Origin: Methylococcaceae bacterium | GTDB lineage: Bacteria > Pseudomonadota > Gammaproteobacteria > Methylococcales > Methylomonadaceae | Direction of reading: 5' to 3' | DNA length: 38,059 bases | Assembly: GCA_030627205.1 (NCBI GenBank) | Contig: DAOUSN010000025.1 | Coordinates: forward strand, 1-38,059 | Notes under the pieces: model-generated | What the model was told of the DNA's origin: nothing | Seen by the model: the letters and a program-made list of their open reading frames with translations, nothing else | The model's database searches: none | Shown: positions 25,253-33,128 of the stretch, piece after piece | Layout: each line of letters begins with the position of its first letter | Position numbering within the stretch: position 1 is the stretch's first letter | Position numbers and translations under genes: made by a program

Positions 25253-25954
25253 TTAATAAAATTGTTTAAGTTTAGAAAAATTAATTTTTGCATAATTCCC
25301 CTTAGTTTGTAAACACCCTTGACGTTTAAATTCTGCAATAATTCGACTCGCGGTTTCAGTTCTAATGGCTAATAATGCCCCTATATCTTCTCTACTGGGC
25401 AGAAAAAAGAAATCAGTATCATTCTCACCCGCCAGATAAATAAGTAAATTAGCCATCCGCTTTTTTGAATGACCCACGCTGAATTCTGTTATCCATAAAT
25501 CTGCATCTTGTTGTATTTTTTGCCAACGAGCCATTAAAGGTTTGTAAAGACAAGTAGATTTTTGATCTAAGGCTTTAATATTTTTAATTGGAATCTGACA
25601 AAGTGATGCTTTTTGTAAAACAAGGGTATGTTGCTTATAAAAAGTATTATTTAACGCTTCAATTCCAGCAATATCCCCTTGTCGTAATAGGCGTACAATT
25701 CGATAACTCCCATCATCTAAATATCGAACTTGTTTGAGTAAACCAGAACGAACCGTGTAAAGATAACGAATAACTTGCTTTTCTTTATATAAAATTTCTT
25801 CAGCTTCTAATTCAATAATATTGATAGGTTGCCGTAATAAATCAAAATCACTCTCTTGTAAGTCTGAAAATAGGCTGATAGGACGCATAAGACATTGTTG
25901 ACAATGATTGACTGCTTCTTTATTAGCTTGGTTATTATATTTATTAGGTTTCAT
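25253..25954 (-). CDS. Crp/Fnr family transcription regulator, FNR-like with an incomplete cysteine set
   Basis: The 233-residue regulator has an N-terminal CxxC (C18, C21), a cNMP-type beta-roll sensor domain (about 30-150) and a C-terminal helix-turn-helix. The HTH recognition helix reads RTETASRI with E200, S203 and R204, the E..SR pattern of FNR that reads TTGAT half-sites. FNR needs four cysteines (20, 23, 29 and 122 in E. coli). Equivalents of 20, 23 and 122 exist (C18, C21, C119), but the third position is not Cys. C135 might substitute, or the cluster may be altered. It is divergent from the TonB receptor gene, in front of which lies a perfect FNR box, and cotranscribed with the His-rich protein. 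O2, NO or metal sensing are all possible. Confidence 0.88.
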   Translation of the reverse strand: MKPNKYNNQANKEAVNHCQQCLMRPISLFSDLQESDFDLLRQPINIIELEAEEILYKEKQVIRYLYTVRSGLLKQVRYLDDGSYRIVRLLRQGDIAGIEALNNTFYKQHTLVLQKASLCQIPIKNIKALDQKSTCLYKPLMARWQKIQQDADLWITEFSVGHSKKRMANLLIYLAGENDTDFFFLPSREDIGALLAIRTETASRIIAEFKRQGCLQTKGNYAKINFSKLKQFY

Positions 25955-26168
25955 TAATCAATAATCGCTATGGTTTTGCACTTAATTGAATGTTTTATTA
26001 AAAATAAAATATTTTTTTAAAAACCAAATAATTAAATTAAAGTTTAAATAACCTAAAGTAATAGGGCTTATAACTTATTAATGGATAGATTTACCCCTTA
26101 AATTTAAATAAATAGTAGGTAAGCAATAATCATACCCTAATTTTAAGTATTTTCTCGTTAGTTTTGTA

Positions 26169-26186
26169 AATTGATAATTATCAATT
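26169..26186. promoter_or_regulatory. FNR box within an 18-bp perfect palindrome
   Basis: The palindrome AATTGATAATTATCAATT contains TTGAT-N4-ATCAA (26171-26184), an exact FNR consensus. The TATAAA at 26205-26210 puts its centre about 40 bp upstream of the predicted start, as in class II FNR-activated promoters. The core also resembles part of a Fur box, so Fur is an alternative. Confidence 0.75.
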
Positions 26187-26204
26187 AGTTTTTTGCAAAT
26201 CTAC

Positions 26205-26210
26205 TATAAA
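26205..26210 (+). promoter_or_regulatory. -10 element of the copper receptor gene
   Basis: TATAAA lies 50 bp before the receptor ATG. No good -35 hexamer is present at the expected spacing because that position is occupied by the FNR box, typical of activator-dependent promoters. Confidence 0.55.
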
Positions 26211-26259
26211 GTATAACCGATTGATCCACTATCAGTTTAAATTATAAGGGACTCACTTC

Positions 26260-28359
26260 ATGAATAAAAAGCACTTAAAAGTCGTTTCCATTTGTTTGAT
26301 AACAAGCACAAGCTATTCAAGCTATGCGGAAGAGACCGAAAAAACAGCAATAAAAGAACTGCCGCCCATGATTGTTGAAGGAAATATTCTAACCCCAGAT
26401 ATTGTAGGAATTAGGCCTGATATGGGCGGAGTCAATGATGCGGCTGCTTTATTAAAACGTGTTCCAGGGGCTAATGTTAATTCTAATGGGCCTTTATCAG
26501 GGATTGCTCAATATCGAGGCTTATTTGGTGATCGTGTGAATGTTAATACCGATGGTGCAACCTATAAATCGGCTTGTGCTAATGCGATGGATGCGCCTTT
26601 AAGTCATGTGCCGACTTCATTAACCGAGGTCATGAGTATAAAACGAGGAATTGCGTCTGTCAGTAGTGGAATTGAAACCTTAGGCGGTAATATTGTACAA
26701 CGTTCTCGTCGGGGAGAGTTTTCTGATGATGACGATATTTTATTCATGGGAAAAACAACGAATGGGGTTAATTCGATTAATAGTGCCTATTACAGTAGTC
26801 TATTTACCAGCATTGCCAGTAAAAATCATAAATTCCGTTTTGGAGCAAGTCGAGAAGAGGGCGGAAATTATGAGTGGGATGGCGGTGAGAATATTGATAC
26901 CAGCCATGAAAGAAATGCAGGGGCTTTAGGCTATGGTTATCGTACCGATGATGAAAACCACGAATTTGATTTATCGTATAATTATAACGATACTCATACA
27001 ACAGGCACGCCCTCTTTACCGATGGATATTGTTTATTCTCGAGGAGGGGTTACTAATTTTAGCTATAAAGGATTATTGGCGGACAAATATACCGTCACCA
27101 CCGAATTTTCCTATCAAGATATTCAACATAGAATGGATAATTATAGCTTGCGAGGTAAAGTTTCTAAAGCCGCTACTCGCCAATCAAATAATACCGCTAG
27201 AGGGTTTGGTTATAAAGCAACGCTTGATATTCCCTTGTATGATGGAAGCCTTTTAATAGGGGTAGATGGGGATAATATTGAACACGATGCTAAAATATTG
27301 AACCCAAATGTTTCCGCATTCAGTATTAATAATTTTAATGATGTTAAGCGCGACCGTTATGGTATTTTTGCCGAATGGAAAGGTGATTTTAGCGAAGATT
27401 GGAGTATGGAACTGGGGACACGGGTTAATTGGATTCGGATGGATGCAAATGATATTGGAGGAACAGCGGGCCCTTTTATTAAAGGAAAAGCGGGGGCAAA
27501 GTTAGCGAATAGTTTTAATGCTAAAAAACATGAAAAAGAAGATCTTAATGTTGATGTTGTTGCGGTTTTAACCCATCATTTTAATGATGAATTAGATATT
27601 GAAATGGGGTTTGGTCGAAAAACACGCTCACCCTCTTATCAAGAACGTTATCTTTGGCTGCCTTTAAATGCAACCGCAGGATTAGCGGATGGGTATAATT
27701 ATTTAGGTAATATCGAATTAAAACCTGAAGTTTCCTATCAAGCAGAATTAGGCTTTAACTGGCAAACAGACCAAGGTTATATTTTACCCCGCGTATTTTA
27801 TCGTTATGTTGAAGATTATATTCAAGGAACGCCTACACAAAATACAGCTGCTTTAGCCATGAATTCCAGCACCTTAGAATTTACTAACATAGATGCTTAT
27901 CTCTATGGCTTTGATGTTGAAGCAGGCTTTCGTTTTTTAGAAGATTGGAAAGTGGATATGATGGTCAGTTATGTTCGAGGAAGACGAGCTGATCGTACGG
28001 ATAACCTTTATCGTATTGCCCCCTTAAATGGTCGAATCGGCTTATTTTATGATACCAATGAATGGTTAGCGGGGGTTGAACTGATTGGTTATGACGATCA
28101 AAACGAGACCGCTAATTTTAATACAGAAGTAGAATCCCCCGGTTATTTTATTTGGAATTTACGCGGACAATATCGCCCTCAATTAGCGGTATTACAAGGG
28201 TTACAAGTAGGATTTGGGATTGAAAATTTACTTGATGAATCCTATCGTACCCATCTTAGTGGCTTAAATAGAAATGCCCTTAATGATGGAACAGCAGTAG
28301 GTGAGCATTTACCGGGGGCGGGAAGAAATTTTTATGCTACTTTAAGTTATGATTGGTAG
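26260..28359 (+). CDS. TonB-dependent copper receptor, OprC/NosA-like
   Basis: The 699-residue outer-membrane receptor has a signal peptide (cleavage near SYA-EE), a plug domain (about 35-155) and a 22-strand-type barrel ending in FYATLSYDW with the terminal aromatic residue. The plug contains GATYKSACANAMDAP, with the CxxxM pair C106 and M110. The barrel contains QHRM, with the HxM pair H290 and M292. In Pseudomonas OprC the copper site is built from exactly such CxxxM and HxM ligands, so copper is the probable substrate. An FNR-type class II promoter lies upstream, and the HMA-SafE gene follows 28 bp downstream. Energy would come from a TonB protein such as the one at 18657-19535. Confidence 0.85.
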   Translation: MNKKHLKVVSICLITSTSYSSYAEETEKTAIKELPPMIVEGNILTPDIVGIRPDMGGVNDAAALLKRVPGANVNSNGPLSGIAQYRGLFGDRVNVNTDGATYKSACANAMDAPLSHVPTSLTEVMSIKRGIASVSSGIETLGGNIVQRSRRGEFSDDDDILFMGKTTNGVNSINSAYYSSLFTSIASKNHKFRFGASREEGGNYEWDGGENIDTSHERNAGALGYGYRTDDENHEFDLSYNYNDTHTTGTPSLPMDIVYSRGGVTNFSYKGLLADKYTVTTEFSYQDIQHRMDNYSLRGKVSKAATRQSNNTARGFGYKATLDIPLYDGSLLIGVDGDNIEHDAKILNPNVSAFSINNFNDVKRDRYGIFAEWKGDFSEDWSMELGTRVNWIRMDANDIGGTAGPFIKGKAGAKLANSFNAKKHEKEDLNVDVVAVLTHHFNDELDIEMGFGRKTRSPSYQERYLWLPLNATAGLADGYNYLGNIELKPEVSYQAELGFNWQTDQGYILPRVFYRYVEDYIQGTPTQNTAALAMNSSTLEFTNIDAYLYGFDVEAGFRFLEDWKVDMMVSYVRGRRADRTDNLYRIAPLNGRIGLFYDTNEWLAGVELIGYDDQNETANFNTEVESPGYFIWNLRGQYRPQLAVLQGLQVGFGIENLLDESYRTHLSGLNRNALNDGTAVGEHLPGAGRNFYATLSYDW

Positions 28360-28387
28360 TATGTTTTCTTAAATATTAAGGGCGTAA

Positions 28388-29455
28388 ATGGGTAATACTA
28401 AAATTTTACAAGTATCAGGAATGGTTTGCAGTGGTTGTGAGGTAACTATTGAAGAGGCTTTAAAACCTTTGGCGGGTATTAATAGAGTTAAAGCCGATTA
28501 TCCCAAAGGTTTTGTTGTTTTAGATTTTAATAAAGATGAAATTGATTTAAGCATCATTTCACAATATATTGTTGAAGTTGGTTATCAAGTCGTTGAAACA
28601 AATGATACTGTTGAAATTAAAACTTCGATGGTTATTTTAAAAATAGTTTTATCATTATTAGCCTTAATCGGTATTATAGCCCTGATGGTTTTTTCGAGAA
28701 AACTATGGCATCAATTTAGTTTACCTGACATTGACTCGTCATTAACCGAAAGCATGATTTTTATTACAGGTTTAATTACAGGGCTACACTGCGTCGGCAT
28801 GTGTGGGGCTTTTGTGATTAATTACACTGCAAAAGATACCGAACATGGGAGAAATTCTTATTTATCACATATTCTTTACGCGCTAGGAAAAACACTATCT
28901 TATACTTTATTTGGTGCATTTTTCGGTTTTATTGGCTCATTAATTAGTATTACACCTTTTATTAAGGGAATCAGCGCTATTGTTGCAGGAAGTTTTTTAA
29001 CCATTTTTGGGTTGAATATGTTAAATGTATTCGCCCCCTTAAAACGAATTCGTTTTAGCCAGCCTCAAGCAATGGCGCGTTTTGCAATTAAAAAACGCAA
29101 ACAAGCGAAAAGTCCTTTTTTCATTGGTTTTTTTACAGGGTTTTTATTAGGATGCGGTCCTTTACAGGCAATGTATGTGATGGCTGCGGGTACAAGTGAT
29201 CCTGTTCAAGGGGCTAAAATTTTATTCTTTTTTGGTTTAGGAACATTGCCAGCGTTGTTAAGCTTTGGGTTTATTGCCCGATTATTAACCGCGCAAATGA
29301 CAAAACGTTTTTTACAAACATCGGGAATTATTTTAATATTCATCGGTTTAATGATGTTCAACAAAGGTTTAATGCGAACTAAATCAGGTTATGATTTTAT
29401 GTCGCTACAGCAAAAAGTTTCTCAATTATTGATTGAAAAGGAAAAGAATAAGTAG
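28388..29455 (+). CDS. HMA metal-binding domain fused to a SafE/UreH-like membrane protein
   Basis: The 355-residue protein has an N-terminal heavy-metal-associated domain (about 4-70) with the GMVCSGC motif (C14, C17), a linker with one hydrophobic segment (about 80-102), and a polytopic domain. The polytopic domain opens with ITGLHCVGMCGAF (H134, C135, C139), a putative intramembrane metal or thiol site typical of the TauE/SafE-UreH_2 group. A later LLGCGPLQAMYVMAAG segment repeats the Cys-Gly theme. The HMA domain usually carries Cu(I). Placed 28 bp after the OprC-like receptor, it likely moves copper across the inner membrane or supplies cuproenzyme assembly. Direction of transport cannot be read from sequence. 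Pipelines may call it sulfite exporter, which is unlikely here. Confidence 0.82.
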   Translation: MGNTKILQVSGMVCSGCEVTIEEALKPLAGINRVKADYPKGFVVLDFNKDEIDLSIISQYIVEVGYQVVETNDTVEIKTSMVILKIVLSLLALIGIIALMVFSRKLWHQFSLPDIDSSLTESMIFITGLITGLHCVGMCGAFVINYTAKDTEHGRNSYLSHILYALGKTLSYTLFGAFFGFIGSLISITPFIKGISAIVAGSFLTIFGLNMLNVFAPLKRIRFSQPQAMARFAIKKRKQAKSPFFIGFFTGFLLGCGPLQAMYVMAAGTSDPVQGAKILFFFGLGTLPALLSFGFIARLLTAQMTKRFLQTSGIILIFIGLMMFNKGLMRTKSGYDFMSLQQKVSQLLIEKEKNK

Positions 29456-29506
29456 AGTTATAGACTGTAAATTAATTCATCCATGTATCTGCTGTGCTTG
29501 TAAAAA

Positions 29507-30985
29507 TTAACTGAGTTCAATCATTTCAACTGTACCATCTTCCTGTACTTCTGCCATGTGTCCTTTAGGCTCTTCAATAAACTGTACTGCAATTAATACC
29601 ACTAATGCCCCTGCACCAATTACCATAAAAAAGATAGAAGGTGAAACAAAAGATAGAACTGTTAAAAATAACACTGCGCCAACATTGCCATAAGCACCTA
29701 CCATGCCTGCAATTTGTCCTGTCATCCGACGTTTAATAAGGGGAACCATTGCAAATACTGCGCCTTCACCTGCCTGCACAAAAAAGGAACAACACATAGT
29801 CATCGCAACGGCTAACGAAATTGACCATTCAGAGGTAATTTGCGACATGATTCCATAACCAACTGATAAGCCTAAGATAAAAATAGTTAGCGATAATTTA
29901 CGACCAAATCTATCACTAATCCAACCACCACCAGGTCTTGCAATTAAATTCATGAATGCAAAACCAGCCGCTAAGAAACCCGCCTGCACCATAGTAATAC
30001 CTTGAGACTCATGAAAGGTTTCATAAAAGAACATGGGCAACATAGAAACGACTGCAAGTTCTGAACCAAAGGTAATTAAATAGGCTAAATCTAAAATTGC
30101 AACTTGTTTGAATTTGTACTTATGAATTTCGTCAATAGGCTCTTGTAAATGCTCTTCATTTACATGGACTATTTTATAGACGTTGTAGAAAAATAATGCC
30201 CAAATACTAATATAAGCAACAAGAGCCGCCGTTGTAGAAAGTAAACTGACACCTGCTGGCGATAACTTCCATGTGAGTAATGTGAGTGTTGCATATAAAG
30301 GAATCGTCATCATTACATAGAAAAATAAATCCCAGATGCTCGTGACTTCCATTGCTCCTGCTTTTTTCGGTTTGAAATAAGTCGAACCTTTTGGCGTGTC
30401 AGTCACGCTGAAAAAATAAATCACTGAGTAAATTAACGCGATAACGCCTGTTGAAGCAACCGCATAACGCCAGCCGTTTTCACCACCATACATTAAAGCT
30501 AAAGTAGGTAAAATCATTGCTGCCGCCGCTGAACCAAAGTTACCCCAGCCGCCATAAATTCCTTCTGCCACACCCACTTGTTTAGCTGGAAACCACTCGC
30601 CTACCATACGGATACCAATGACAAAACCTGCACCGACAAAGCCCATTAAAAAACGCGCTAAAGCGAGTTGCTCGAAACTTTGTGCAAAAGCAAACATGAA
30701 ACAGGGCAGACTTCCTAATGCTAATAAAGCGGAATAAGTCCGTTTAGGACCAAATTTATCGACTAAAATACCAATCACAATTCGCGCAGGAATTGTTAAA
30801 GCGACGTTTAAAATTAAGATAGTTTTAATTTCTGCCTTGCTCATACCAAGTGAATCGGCAATAACGAGCATCAAGGGTGCGTGGTTAAACCACACCACAA
30901 AACTGATAAAAAAAGCGACCCACGTCATGTGGAGAATTTTCATATTCCCCGCAAAGGACAATAAATTAAATTTTTTCGTTGACAT
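29507..30985 (-). CDS. Nitrate/nitrite MFS transporter NarK/NrtP type
   Basis: The 492-residue major facilitator has about 12 membrane spans. Two nitrate-signature-like glycine-rich segments are present: [12 protein letters not shown] (145-156) in helix 5, and [12 protein letters not shown] late in the protein. Conserved arginines for anion binding are plausible in the R66-R69 and IARPGG regions. A long central loop (about 205-290) with two or more hydrophobic segments is unusual but occurs in NrtP-like proteins. It is divergent from the kinase/phosphatase and nirBD, so nitrate or nitrite uptake for assimilation is the likely role. A strong sigma-54 promoter precedes it, suggesting nitrogen (NtrC) control. 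Confidence 0.9.
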   Translation of the reverse strand: MSTKKFNLLSFAGNMKILHMTWVAFFISFVVWFNHAPLMLVIADSLGMSKAEIKTILILNVALTIPARIVIGILVDKFGPKRTYSALLALGSLPCFMFAFAQSFEQLALARFLMGFVGAGFVIGIRMVGEWFPAKQVGVAEGIYGGWGNFGSAAAAMILPTLALMYGGENGWRYAVASTGVIALIYSVIYFFSVTDTPKGSTYFKPKKAGAMEVTSIWDLFFYVMMTIPLYATLTLLTWKLSPAGVSLLSTTAALVAYISIWALFFYNVYKIVHVNEEHLQEPIDEIHKYKFKQVAILDLAYLITFGSELAVVSMLPMFFYETFHESQGITMVQAGFLAAGFAFMNLIARPGGGWISDRFGRKLSLTIFILGLSVGYGIMSQITSEWSISLAVAMTMCCSFFVQAGEGAVFAMVPLIKRRMTGQIAGMVGAYGNVGAVLFLTVLSFVSPSIFFMVIGAGALVVLIAVQFIEEPKGHMAEVQEDGTVEMIELS

Positions 30986-31058
30986 ATAAACCTCTAATCA
31001 AAGTTGGAAAATGTATTTGTAAATATTTGAATTATAGAATTCTATTAAATTTTATGAA

Positions 31059-31074
31059 TGCATTTTATGTGCCA
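31059..31074 (-). promoter_or_regulatory. Sigma-54 promoter of the nitrate transporter gene
   Basis: On the minus strand it reads TGGCAC-N5-ATGCA, with GG and GC exactly 10 nt apart; the -24 element is a perfect match. The predicted start is near 31048, about 63 nt before the ATG at 30985. Confidence 0.8.
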
Positions 31075-31149
31075 AATATTTTAAATAATTGAGGTTATTC
31101 CATAGTTATTTTTAGAAAATTATTTAACTTTTTGGTTCAAATTATAGAT

Positions 31150-31184
31150 TAAAATTAAGCTGGTATAAATTCTGCTTAATTTTA
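31150..31184 (+). promoter_or_regulatory. Inverted repeat with a sigma-54-like element upstream of the kinase/phosphatase gene
   Basis: Arms TAAAATTAAGC (31150-31160) and GCTTAATTTTA (31174-31184) are perfect 11-bp complements with a 13-nt loop. The loop and right arm contain TGGTATAAATTCTGCT, which has GG-N10-GC but a poor -24 (TGGTAT). It also contains TATAAA. Whether it is a promoter, operator or hairpin is unclear. Confidence 0.4.
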
Positions 31185-31220
31185 TGGGTAAGGATAATTA
31201 AAGGCTGAGGATTTTAAAAA

Positions 31221-32945
31221 ATGACAAACACTAGCAAACTTTCAGCAAGCATTGTTTATGCAACTGATAAAGGCATTAAAGAAGAAAATGAAGATTTTTT
31301 GGGGAGCGTCATACCAGAAGATGCACAACTTACTCATAAAGGTATCAGTGTTGCAATAGCGGATGGAATGAGTGGTTGCGAAGCAGGTAAAGAAGCGAGC
31401 CATTGTTGTATTGATAGTTTTTTAAATGATTATTACAGTACGCCTGATTCTTGGTCAATTAAAAAAGCAGGTCAAAAAATTTTATCTGCAACGAACTCTT
31501 GGCTTTATAGTCAAGGACAAATTCAATATAAATCAACTAAGGGGATGGTTTCTACGCTTAGTATTTTAATACTTAAATCAACAACTGCCCATATTTTTCA
31601 TATTGGTGATTCTCGAATATATCGTTTGCGTAAAGGACGATTTGAACAATTAACCCGTGATCACCGCATATTTTTATCAAAAGATAAAAATTATTTAAGC
31701 CGTGCAATGGGAATAGAGCCACATTTAGAAGTCGATTACAAAGCATTACCTATAGAAAAAGGTGATGTTTTTTTAATGACCACTGATGGTATTCATGATT
31801 TTATAGATGATAGAGATTTAAAAAACTGTTTACAAGCAGAGCAAGATTTACAACAACAAGCCCAAACAATTTTAAATAAAGCATTAGATAATAGTGATGA
31901 CAATTTAACCTGCCAACTTATTAAAATTGAACAGTTACCTCCCGCAAAAGAAGATGAGGTTTTACGTCGGCATGTAAATATTCCTTTTCCACCGCCTTTG
32001 AAAGTAGGCATGTTTTTAGATGGTTATCGAATTGAAGAAGAGCTACATGCAAGTAATCGTACTCAGATTTATAAAGCTTTTGATACTGAAACTCAAAGCA
32101 TGGTGATTTTAAAAACCCCTTCGATATTATTTAACGATGATACGCACTATATTGAACATTTTTTGCACGAAGAGTGGGCAGGAAAACGCATACAACATAA
32201 AAATGTTCTTAAAGTTCTTAGTCCAAATAAAGAAAAGAATTATCTATATTATGTCACTGAATATATAGAAGGTAAAACTTTAAGGCAATGGATAGACACA
32301 ACCCCTAAACCTTATATAAGAGAAGTTAGAGAAATAATTGAACAGGTGGTAAAAGGTTTACGTGCCTTTCATCGTATGGAAATGCTACATCAAGATTTAA
32401 AGCCTGAAAATATTATGATTGATAATAATAATGTTGTAAAAATCATTGATTTTGGTTCAGTTAAAATTGCTGGAATTGCAGAAATAACCCCATTAGATTA
32501 CAACAAAGAAGAAAATATTTTAGGAACGTTAAATTACACTGCCCCTGAATATCATTTAGGGAAAAGTGGCACAATACAGTCTGATTTATATTCAGTCGGT
32601 GTTATTACTTATGAAATGATTAACCACTCATTACCTTTTGGAGAAATGCCCGAAAGGCCTAATAAAATAAACCTCGCTAAATTGCGTTATATTTCCAGTT
32701 TTCATCACAATACTATGGTTCCTGTTTGGATAGATGGGGCATTGAAAAAAGCAACTTCACTTAACCCTCAGTTACGTTATGAGCATTTATCAGAACTGAC
32801 CCATGATTTATCTGCTCCTAACGCACAGTTTTTAACTGCAGAAGAAAATATTCCATTGATAGAAGGCAACCCACTATTATTTTGGAAATCACTTAGCACA
32901 TTATTGTTCGTAAGCAATCTAATGCTTATTTATTTGCTTAATTAA
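31221..32945 (+). CDS. Fused PP2C-type protein phosphatase and Ser/Thr protein kinase
   Basis: The 574-residue protein starts with a PP2C phosphatase (about 8-237) bearing EENED (D25), ADGMSG (D48), HIGDSR (D130), TTDG (D189) and DDN (D227). These are the metal-binding acidic residues of an active enzyme. A Hanks-type kinase follows (about 268-540), with K298 in VILK, HQD at 390-392 (DLKPEN), DFG at 410-412 and an APE motif. The glycine loop is degenerate (ELHASNRTQIY), and the HQD in place of HRD suggests a non-RD kinase. A C-terminal membrane span (LLFVSNLMLIYLL) anchors it. It lies between narK and nirBD, and similar fusions occur in nitrate-assimilation loci of other proteobacteria. The substrate is unknown; the transporter or nitrite reductase are candidates. 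Confidence 0.92.
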   Translation: MTNTSKLSASIVYATDKGIKEENEDFLGSVIPEDAQLTHKGISVAIADGMSGCEAGKEASHCCIDSFLNDYYSTPDSWSIKKAGQKILSATNSWLYSQGQIQYKSTKGMVSTLSILILKSTTAHIFHIGDSRIYRLRKGRFEQLTRDHRIFLSKDKNYLSRAMGIEPHLEVDYKALPIEKGDVFLMTTDGIHDFIDDRDLKNCLQAEQDLQQQAQTILNKALDNSDDNLTCQLIKIEQLPPAKEDEVLRRHVNIPFPPPLKVGMFLDGYRIEEELHASNRTQIYKAFDTETQSMVILKTPSILFNDDTHYIEHFLHEEWAGKRIQHKNVLKVLSPNKEKNYLYYVTEYIEGKTLRQWIDTTPKPYIREVREIIEQVVKGLRAFHRMEMLHQDLKPENIMIDNNNVVKIIDFGSVKIAGIAEITPLDYNKEENILGTLNYTAPEYHLGKSGTIQSDLYSVGVITYEMINHSLPFGEMPERPNKINLAKLRYISSFHHNTMVPVWIDGALKKATSLNPQLRYEHLSELTHDLSAPNAQFLTAEENIPLIEGNPLLFWKSLSTLLFVSNLMLIYLLN

Positions 32946-32975
32946 TAACGTAAATGAAGCTAAGGTATTCATTTA

Positions 32976-32992
32976 TGCACTATTTTAGTGCA
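32976..32992. promoter_or_regulatory. NtrC-type enhancer upstream of nirB
   Basis: TGCACTATTTTAGTGCA is a perfect palindrome with 7-bp arms and fits the NtrC consensus TGCAC(Y)-N5-(R)GTGCA. Its centre lies about 110 bp before the predicted nirB start, similar to the glnA enhancers of E. coli. Only one copy was seen. Confidence 0.65.
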
Positions 32993-33069
32993 ACAGTAGG
33001 GGTAAAATTATTTTTAAATATCATTTTATTAATGAATAAATTGTTGGTTATCAATTATTTATAATATTG

Positions 33070-33085
33070 TGGCACACTAAGTGCT
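33070..33085 (+). promoter_or_regulatory. Sigma-54 promoter of nirBD
   Basis: TGGCAC-N5-GTGCT has GG and GC exactly 10 nt apart. The predicted start is near 33096, about 33 nt before the nirB ATG. Together with the NtrC-like site it implies nitrogen-limitation control. Confidence 0.8.
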
Positions 33086-33128
33086 TGTTTTGAGAGTATT
33101 CATTTTTAAATATTGCTGAGAGTCAAGC

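Larger units (their letters stand above)
25955..26259. promoter_or_regulatory. Divergent control region between the FNR-like regulator and the copper receptor
   Basis: This 305-bp AT-rich stretch contains no ORF. Its main feature is the FNR box and -10 hexamer on the receptor side, listed separately. The regulator-side promoter is not obvious. Confidence 0.55.

Noticed and set aside
26169-26186. Fur box for an iron-siderophore receptor
   Set aside because: The GATAATTATC core is Fur-like, but the exact FNR consensus, class II placement, FNR-type neighbour and copper-type receptor ligands favour FNR. Not excluded.
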